From positions 1-64,000 of the forward strand of contig JBBRNI010000006.1 in NCBI GenBank assembly GCA_038230395.1: a stretch of DNA of 64,000 nucleotides, in the 5' to 3' direction. The DNA is from JBDSWU01 sp038230395. Lineage in GTDB: Bacteria; Patescibacteriota; Saccharimonadia; Saccharimonadales; UBA4665. Below the pieces are notes generated by a model. It saw only the letters and a list, made by a program, of their open reading frames with translations, did no database searches and was not told the origin of the DNA. The stretch's first letter is position 1. Each line of letters begins with the position of its first letter. Made by a program: the position numbers and the translations under genes. Positions 59,431 to 64,000 of the stretch are shown piece by piece.

Positions 59431-59459
59431 TTGACTAACAGGGGTGATTGGGGTATACT
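59431..59459 (+). promoter_or_regulatory. rpsF operon promoter
   Basis: TTGACT (59431-59436), 17 bases, TATACT (59454-59459). Transcription should start at about 59466, giving a leader of about 113 bases before rpsF. Confidence 0.8.
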
Positions 59460-59465
59460 TATGCA

Positions 59466-59578
59466 ACTATCAACTTCAGCTCATGGTCTCTGACAATCAG
59501 ATGTGCACATGGGCTGTCCGGAGGCGATGACGAGCCTGAAGCTCATCAGCAACTTCCGATAACCGTGAGGAGTTCTAT
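59466..59578 (+). promoter_or_regulatory. Structured rpsF leader, candidate S6:S18 binding RNA
   Basis: CTTCAGCTC (59474-59482) pairs with GAGCCTGAAG (59532-59541) around a folded region containing GTGCAC and GTCCGGAGG. Leaders of rpsF-rpsR operons in many bacteria carry a CCG/GCAC-containing motif bound by the S6:S18 complex (known family). Here both rpsF and rpsR are in the operon. The match is by gross features only. Confidence 0.4.
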
Positions 59579-59968
59579 ATGAACGAATACGAAATTGCCG
59601 TATTGTATCACCCCGACCTGGAAGTCGACCTGAGTAAGGCCGAGGACAAGCTCAAGAAAATTGTCACCGATAACGGTGGTGAGGTGACTGCGATCGACAA
59701 CTGGGGCAAGCGCAAGCTGGCCTACAACATCAAAGGTAACGAGCACGCTGTGTATGTTTTTTACACGGCTATGGTGCCCCCACAGGGCGTCATGAAGATC
59801 GAAAGCACTCTCAACATCACCGATGAAGTGATCCGCTTCCTGATCACTCGTCCTGACCTCAAAGCCATCGCCAAGGCAGAAGCCGCTAAAGCCATTAAGG
59901 CTGAGCAGGCTGCTAAGCGTGGTGACCGTACTGACAGCGACGACGAAAAAGAAGAAGACGAAAAGTAG
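59579..59968 (+). CDS. rpsF: Ribosomal protein bS6
   Basis: 129 residues. NEYEIAVLYHPDLEVDLSKA, NWGKRKLAYNIKGNEHAVYV and IESTLNITDEVIRFLITRPD are canonical. A charged extension of about 30 residues (KAEAAKAIKAEQ, then DSDDEKEEDEK) follows, recalling the acidic/Glu tails of S6. GTGAGGAG precedes the ATG. It pairs with bS18 (60654) on the 30S platform. Confidence 0.97.
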   Translation: MNEYEIAVLYHPDLEVDLSKAEDKLKKIVTDNGGEVTAIDNWGKRKLAYNIKGNEHAVYVFYTAMVPPQGVMKIESTLNITDEVIRFLITRPDLKAIAKAEAAKAIKAEQAAKRGDRTDSDDEKEEDEK

Positions 59969-60073
59969 CAGTTGTCAGCGTGAAAGGCTGTAATTGTTAA
60001 ATAATGCTTAAATTGCTTGACGGCGATTTGGGTGAGGGCGTAGGGTAAGAATACTCAGATGAGAGTACTAACC

Positions 60074-60087
60074 AAGACATATGTCTT
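60074..60087. promoter_or_regulatory. 14-bp palindrome ahead of ssb
   Basis: AAGACATATGTCTT, a perfect palindrome, lies about 7 bases before the AAGGAGG of ssb. It could be an operator or part of the ssb leader structure. Confidence 0.35.
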
Positions 60088-60108
60088 ATAACCAAGGAGG
60101 ATGTCATA

Positions 60109-60630
60109 ATGGCACGAAGTCTCAATCAAGTAACACTAATGGGCAACCTGACCCGCGATCCTGAGCTGCGTCAGACACCAACTGGCCAAAATGTAACCAG
60201 TTTCAGCCTTGCGCTGAATCGCAGTTACAAAGACGCTAGTGGCGCCTGGCAAGAAGCTACCGACTACATCGACTGCGTGTCGTGGGGTCCACTAGCAGAG
60301 CGTGTCTCACAATACCTCAGCAAGGGCCGTCGCTGCCTAGTACAGGGTCGCATGCAGTCTCGCTCATGGGAGCAAGACGGGCAAAAGCGTAGCAAAGTAG
60401 AAGTTTTGGCTTCTGATGTTACGTTCCTAGACAGTAACCGCGAGGCAAGTGATGGCGAAGGTGGTGGCGCAAGTAATGGCGGCTACCAGGGTAATTCTGG
60501 TGGCGGTTCATCCGCACCAGCTTCTAGCAAGCCAACACCATCAAACGCTGCTAAAGCAGCTAAAGCCGATGACGTCGTTATCGAAGACATCGGTGATGAA
60601 CCAATTAATTTAGATGATATCCCGTTCTAA
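60109..60630 (+). CDS. ssb: Single-stranded DNA-binding protein
   Basis: 173 residues. The OB fold (residues 1-110; LNQVTLMGNLTRDPELRQTP, FSLALNRSYKDASGAWQEAT, YIDCVSWGPLAERVSQYL) is followed by a Gly/Ser/Ala linker and the acidic tip DEPINLDDIPF, the docking peptide for SSB partners. AAGGAGG precedes the ATG. The rpsF-ssb-rpsR order is conserved in many bacteria. Confidence 0.97.
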   Translation: MARSLNQVTLMGNLTRDPELRQTPTGQNVTSFSLALNRSYKDASGAWQEATDYIDCVSWGPLAERVSQYLSKGRRCLVQGRMQSRSWEQDGQKRSKVEVLASDVTFLDSNREASDGEGGGASNGGYQGNSGGGSSAPASSKPTPSNAAKAAKADDVVIEDIGDEPINLDDIPF

Positions 60631-60653
60631 TAACGGATTAGGAGAATTTATAC

Positions 60654-60857
60654 ATGGCAAAGATTTTTAAACACCGTACCGATGTCGCGTACTTTGACTA
60701 CAAGGACTTTAAAACCTTGCAGCGCTACGTGAATGTTTATGGGCAGATCGAAACTCGCAAGAAGACGGGTCTGACCGAGAGTCAACAACGTCGCTTAAGC
60801 ACCGCTATCAAGCGTGCTCGCCACCTTGGCTTACTAGCCTTCGTCGCGAATAACTAA
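60654..60857 (+). CDS. rpsR: Ribosomal protein bS18
   Basis: 67 residues. DVAYFDYKDFKTLQRYVNVY, RKKTGLTESQQRRLSTAIKR and ARHLGLLAFV are canonical. There is no zinc-binding N-terminus (MAKIFKHRT). AGGAGAATTTATAC precedes the ATG. Co-transcribed with rpsF and ssb. Confidence 0.97.
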   Translation: MAKIFKHRTDVAYFDYKDFKTLQRYVNVYGQIETRKKTGLTESQQRRLSTAIKRARHLGLLAFVANN

Positions 60858-60890
60858 CACGACTGGCGCTAATAACTAAGGAGGCTAATC

Positions 60891-61457
60891 GTGGCTTTAA
60901 GCATTACGAATCTCAAAAAAGGTGTCGTCTTCCAGTGGGAAGGCGAGCCCTTTCGCGTGGTTGATTACAATCAAAAAGTTATGGGTAGGGGTGGTTCAAT
61001 TGTAAACGTGCGCATCAAAAGTTTGCTCGACGGTAAAGTCCTAGAGAAGACGTTTAAGGGCAACGAGCAACTAGAATCAGCCGATGTCAGTACTCAAGCA
61101 GTACAGTACCTCTACACCGATGGTAGTAACTTTTTCTTCATGAACGAAGAGACATTTGACCAGTTTGAAGTCTCATCTGACTTGGTCGGTGACAGTGCCG
61201 GCTACCTCAAAGAGGGTGACAAAGTTAGCTTGCAGTTCTTTAACGACGTCGCTATTAACGTCGAATTACCCAAGAACGTACCACTCAAGGTTACTTACAC
61301 AGAGGGCGCCGTTAAGGGCGATACTAGTTCGTCGATTACCAAGGAAGCCACGCTTGAAACAGGTATAACAATCAAAGTGCCAGCTTTCATTAAGCAAGAC
61401 GATGTGATTTCTGTCGATACCGCCACAGGCACCTACCGCGAACGCGTTAAGGGCTAA
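60891..61457 (+). CDS. efp: Elongation factor P
   Basis: 188 residues with three beta-barrel domains. Relieves ribosome stalling at polyproline, which several Pro-rich proteins in this window would need. The domain I tip loop reads NQKVMGRGGSIV, placing Arg33 where E. coli has the modified Lys34; Arg-type EF-P in some bacteria is rhamnosylated by EarP. GTG start after AAGGAGG. The C-terminal motif ITIKVPAFIKQDDVISVDTA is typical. Confidence 0.97.
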   Translation: MALSITNLKKGVVFQWEGEPFRVVDYNQKVMGRGGSIVNVRIKSLLDGKVLEKTFKGNEQLESADVSTQAVQYLYTDGSNFFFMNEETFDQFEVSSDLVGDSAGYLKEGDKVSLQFFNDVAINVELPKNVPLKVTYTEGAVKGDTSSSITKEATLETGITIKVPAFIKQDDVISVDTATGTYRERVKG

Positions 61458-61459
61458 TC

Positions 61460-62188
61460 GTGGCCTTGCCTAAACAACGGCTTGATATAGAACTTGTAAA
61501 ACGTGGACTGGTTTCAACACGCTCGCAGGCCGAAAGCTATATTAAGCTTGGGCACGTGACAGTCAACGGTAAGCCACCAGCCAAGTCCGGACACCCAGTG
61601 CTCGATAGTGACGTCATCAAGGTGACAGTTACGCAGCAGTATGTCAGTCGAGCGGCGCTGAAACTGGCATCGGTTGCGGAGTTACTTTACCTACAGTTTG
61701 ATGGTAAAACGGTTCTTGACGTTGGGAGTAGCACCGGTGGGTTCACTGAGTACGCACTAAAACATGGCGCCAAAAAAGTTGTTGCGGTAGAAGTTGGTAC
61801 CAATCAACTACATCCTAGCTTGCGCGCCAATCCTCAGATTGAATTACATGAAAAAACCGACATTCGGGATTTTCGTACCACCCAAACAATCGATCTTGTA
61901 GTGGCCGATGTGTCATTTATTAGTCTGCGTGAAATATTGCCAAGCGTGGCTAAGCTCTGCACCCTAAACACGCGTTTGGCTATCATGGTTAAGCCGCAGT
62001 TCGAAGCTGCCCAGAGCTCACTCAAACACAAGGGTGTCATCAAAAACGACAAAATGCGCCGCGACATATTAAAAGATTTTGAGCAGTGGGCTTTGCAGCA
62101 TTTTCAAATACTTAATAAAGCTGATTCTGAGGTTAGCGGCTCCAAGGGTAATAAAGAGCGCTTTTATTTATTGAAGAAACTCAAATAG
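61460..62188 (+). CDS. tlyA: TlyA-family rRNA 2'-O-methyltransferase
   Basis: 242 residues. An N-terminal S4 RNA-binding domain (QRLDIELVKRGLVSTRSQAE, about 5-65) and a FtsJ-like SAM methyltransferase domain (TVLDVGSSTGGFTEYALKHG, DLVVADVSFISLREILPSV, MVKPQFEA). It starts with GTG two bases after the efp stop, so it is translationally coupled to efp. Such enzymes methylate C1409 of 16S and C1920 of 23S rRNA (known from M. tuberculosis). Confidence 0.93.
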   Translation: MALPKQRLDIELVKRGLVSTRSQAESYIKLGHVTVNGKPPAKSGHPVLDSDVIKVTVTQQYVSRAALKLASVAELLYLQFDGKTVLDVGSSTGGFTEYALKHGAKKVVAVEVGTNQLHPSLRANPQIELHEKTDIRDFRTTQTIDLVVADVSFISLREILPSVAKLCTLNTRLAIMVKPQFEAAQSSLKHKGVIKNDKMRRDILKDFEQWALQHFQILNKADSEVSGSKGNKERFYLLKKLK

Positions 62189-62279
62189 CCCTGTATCAGG
62201 CTGGGTAACGCATGCAAAAATCATAGCTTAGCCACTAAAGTGCTTGAGCTTTATAAGTGGCCTGGGCTAAACTACGGAT

Positions 62280-62936
62280 ATGTATTTTGCCTCCCGCGTG
62301 CAAGCCGGTCGGATGCTGGCTAGCCAGCTAGTTGCTAAGTATCGCTACGAAAACTGCTCAGTTGTAGCACTTAGTGATGGCGGTGCTATGATAGGTGCCC
62401 AAATAGCTTCACAGCTTCACTGCATATTGACCATGCTACTGACGGCCGAAATTATGTTACCCCGCGAACCAAACGCCATCGCTGGCATCACCTCACAAGG
62501 CAACGTGGCCTTTAACCAGTATTACACCAAGGGTGAAATTGATGACATGATGGTTGATTATTTTAGTTTTGTCGAACAAGAAAAATTTAACAAAATGCAT
62601 GATATGAATCGACTACTAGGTGAAGGGGGCATGATTGAGAAGCGACTACTCACTGGTACCAACGTTATACTGGTCTCAGATGGTCTGAAATCTGGGTTCG
62701 CGCTCGACTTGGCCGCTGAGTATTTGAAGCCAATCGCTTATGAAAAATTAATTATTGTGACACCATTTGCAAGTGTCCGGGCAGTAGACCGGATGCACAT
62801 CCTGGCGGATGAAATTATCTGCATGAATGTCTTAGACAACTATATCGATACTGACCACTATTACGACGTCAATGATGTGCCTGATCATGCCGTGGTTGTC
62901 AAAACCATCGAAGACATCGTTCTCAACTGGAAATAA
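62280..62936 (+). CDS. Phosphoribosyltransferase-like protein
   Basis: 218 residues. The PRTase core is visible: VVALSDGGAMIGAQIASQL (usual GG..VA motif) and VILVSDGLKSGFALDLAAEYL at the place of the PRPP loop, with SDG in place of the usual DDG. It belongs with predicted PRTases of the COG1926 kind. The acidic pair of the PRPP loop is reduced to one Asp, so activity is uncertain. TAAACT (62268-62273) ends six bases before the ATG. Repeat family A copy 3 follows the stop by ten bases. Confidence 0.8.
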   Translation: MYFASRVQAGRMLASQLVAKYRYENCSVVALSDGGAMIGAQIASQLHCILTMLLTAEIMLPREPNAIAGITSQGNVAFNQYYTKGEIDDMMVDYFSFVEQEKFNKMHDMNRLLGEGGMIEKRLLTGTNVILVSDGLKSGFALDLAAEYLKPIAYEKLIIVTPFASVRAVDRMHILADEIICMNVLDNYIDTDHYYDVNDVPDHAVVVKTIEDIVLNWK

Positions 62937-62946
62937 CAGCATCACT

Positions 62947-63052
62947 CCAACAGATCTAATAAACTAGTTGGAAAGTGCGTTTCGCTTCGGCCTTTTAAGG
63001 CCTACATTGCACTACGCTTGACCCTTCCCGAATAGTTTATAAGATCTATTGG
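62947..63052. repeat. Variable-arm hairpin repeat, family A, copy 3
   Basis: Arms 62947-62969 and 63031-63052 (starting CCAACAGATCT, complement ending AGATCTATTGG) pair with a few mismatches and one bulge. The core at 62974-63028 begins AGTGCGTTTCGCTTCGGCC and is 44 of 55 identical to copy 1 and 48 of 55 to copy 2 (hand count). It lies between the convergent PRTase-like and Crp-like genes. Confidence 0.85.
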
Positions 63053-63066
63053 GACGGCACCGCTAA

Positions 63067-63720
63067 TTAGCTAAGGAGTTTTTTGAGAGCGGGAACGTCT
63101 TTGAGTAAAATTAGCGATTGTTTGTTGAGCAGTAAGCCTTTGCGCTCTAGGGCAGAAAGCTCACGGCTGGTTGTTTCGCGGGTGGCGTTAATGGAGCTGG
63201 CGATGTCTTGGTGCCGCAATGGGACCTCAATGAGGAGACCATCAGCGGTAGTGCGACCGAAGCGAGTACTCATGGTAAGCAAGAATGAAATAATTCGCTC
63301 ACGTACCGTACGATATTCAAGGTTAAGAATACGCTCACCATGTAATTTGTACATCTCGATGGTCATGTCTAGTAGGGGCGCGAGCGCATCAGGGTGGCTT
63401 TCGATAAATTCAATCAGAATTTCGCGTTTAATTTGCCAGGTAATAGTTGGAGCCAGAGCTTGATAAATGATGTGGCGCTCTTTGCCAGTTAGTGCCCAAA
63501 TAAGGGGAAAGAGTTCATCTTCTTTGCGGATAATCAGCAAATTCTCTTCGTTATACTTTGTGATGTCGTAAGCTTTGACTAATCCTTGATAAATATAAAA
63601 AACGCCCGGCGGAGTATCGCCAGGACGAATAATAAAATCACCCTTACGGAATGTCTGTTTGACGCCCCGAGTTTTAAAGAGTTCTACAAATTCGGCCGTT
63701 TGTCGGAGAGTAGCCAACAT
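63067..63720 (-). CDS. Crp/Fnr-family transcription regulator
   Basis: About 217 residues. A cyclic-nucleotide-binding-like domain (FRKGDFIIRPGDTPPGVFYI, YQGLVKAYDI, about 20-110), a dimer helix (about 112-140) and a Crp-type winged HTH (RHQDIASSINATRETTSREL, about 170-195). The PRTSA-like cAMP pocket is not evident, so the ligand is unknown, and there is no Cys cluster for an Fe-S centre. TTGACA (63750-63755), 17 bases, CATAAT (63727-63732) on the minus strand end six bases before the ATG at 63720; the ATG at 63726 lies within that gap. Confidence 0.92.
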   Translation of the reverse strand: MLATLRQTAEFVELFKTRGVKQTFRKGDFIIRPGDTPPGVFYIYQGLVKAYDITKYNEENLLIIRKEDELFPLIWALTGKERHIIYQALAPTITWQIKREILIEFIESHPDALAPLLDMTIEMYKLHGERILNLEYRTVRERIISFLLTMSTRFGRTTADGLLIEVPLRHQDIASSINATRETTSRELSALERKGLLLNKQSLILLKDVPALKKLLS

Positions 63721-63726
63721 GAGCAT

Positions 63727-63755
63727 ATTATGCTAAAGACAACTGACCATGTCAA
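63727..63755 (-). promoter_or_regulatory. Promoter of the Crp/Fnr-like gene, predicted leaderless
   Basis: On the minus strand, TTGACA (63750-63755), a 17-base spacer and CATAAT (63727-63732), six bases before ATG 63720. A consensus -35 and spacer with a one-mismatch -10. Confidence 0.7.
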
Positions 63756-63885
63756 ATAAAAGCTGAGTTTTTTACAGATGTAACTCTAGATCATTGTCGT
63801 AACACAATAAAATAGTCCAACAATTGTCAGGGGTCAAGAAACTAGTGGTTTTGTTTGTGGATTGTGATGAATGTCTCATCTATTT

Positions 63886-63901
63886 AGTGACTATTTTCAC
63901 C
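63886..63901. promoter_or_regulatory. Crp/Fnr-type operator candidate
   Basis: AGTGA-CTATTT-TCACC fits the TGTGA-N6-TCACA pattern of Crp-family sites in eight of ten half-site bases. It lies in the divergent gap between the Crp-like gene and the 63961 gene, about 75 bases before the latter and about 25 bases upstream of its possible -10 (63923-63931). Confidence 0.45.
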
Positions 63902-63960
63902 TTTTAATGTGGCTAAACCGTCTATTATAGTAATGGATACGTGAGTGAAGGAGGACAAAA

Positions 63961-64000
63961 ATGGTAAGCGCAGAATCTGTAGATAAACAATTAAAACGTC
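63961..64000 (+). CDS. Start of an unidentified gene, cut by the window edge
   Basis: Only 13 codons are visible (MVSAESVDKQLKR). AAGGAGGACAAAA is a strong ribosome binding site just before the ATG, and a TATTAT/TATAGT -10 lies at 63923-63931. It may be a target of the divergent Crp-like regulator. Product cannot be told. Confidence 0.6.
   Translation, partial: MVSAESVDKQLKR

Noticed and set aside
1..64000. tRNA, rRNA, CRISPR, transposase or prophage genes
   Set aside because: I looked through the intergenic gaps for cloverleaf patterns (GTTCNAN loops with CCA-side pairing), regular short repeats and transposase-like frames and found none that held up.

Overview
The window looks like a piece of a small streamlined bacterial chromosome of the Patescibacteria (CPR), most likely a Candidatus Saccharibacteria (TM7) member. 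This is inference from gene content and style: short intergenic gaps, many small unrecognised membrane-anchored proteins, almost no biosynthetic genes, a lineage-typical set of housekeeping genes (valS, tsaD, groESL, dnaG-rpoD, polA, mutM, holA, truB, rpsO, pnp, RNase J, ftsK, rpsF-ssb-rpsR, efp, tlyA), and the standard genetic code (TAA, TAG and TGA all end intact genes). No rRNA, tRNA, CRISPR array, transposase or prophage was seen.

Layout. 1-2819: a perfect 142-bp palindrome at the window edge (probably an assembly artefact), surface proteins, one of them frameshifted, and an HTH-HAD fusion. 2816-7298: valS, tsaD and a coiled-coil protein on the minus strand, with three parS-like sites. 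7486-12297: a three-gene group around a 1374-residue protein with a glycosyltransferase-like C-terminus. 12346-17626: a MurE-like ligase, a highly structured leader with a 117-codon gene of unusual codon bias, the CIRCE-controlled groES-groEL operon (groEL carries an in-frame TAG at codon 20) and a mazEF-type toxin-antitoxin pair. 17711-29739: a PGI/PMI isomerase, argS, msrB, an HxlR regulator divergent from an FMN reductase, orn, dnaG-rpoD and small unknowns. 29753-45136: a P-type ATPase, fthC, polA, nudix, HAD, a DciA-like protein, mutM, an otsA-otsB fusion, holA, rpsT and a DHH-like protein. 45155-54551: truB, an RHH regulator, rpsO, pnp, a uracil-DNA glycosylase, RNase J and a surface protease. 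54616-64000: ftsK, a possible PD-(D/E)XK protein, a secreted protein, rpsF-ssb-rpsR-efp-tlyA, a phosphoribosyltransferase and a Crp/Fnr regulator.

The most unusual signals are these. (1) A repeat family (three copies, 32584, 38335, 62947) has a conserved ~55-bp core, but its flanking arms are different at each locus and complementary within each copy. (2) A second hairpin family (48976, 52140) lies directly behind pnp and RNase J. (3) About 25 genes have a TATAAT-like -10 box ending 6-8 bases before the start codon with little or no Shine-Dalgarno sequence, which predicts widespread leaderless transcription. (4) groEL has an in-frame amber codon. (5) The metal ligands are missing from DnaG (all four zinc ligands) and from the family-4-like uracil-DNA glycosylase (all four Fe-S cysteines). 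(6) A parS-like cluster lies at valS/tsaD.

All calls come from reading the sequence and from family knowledge; no database search was run.
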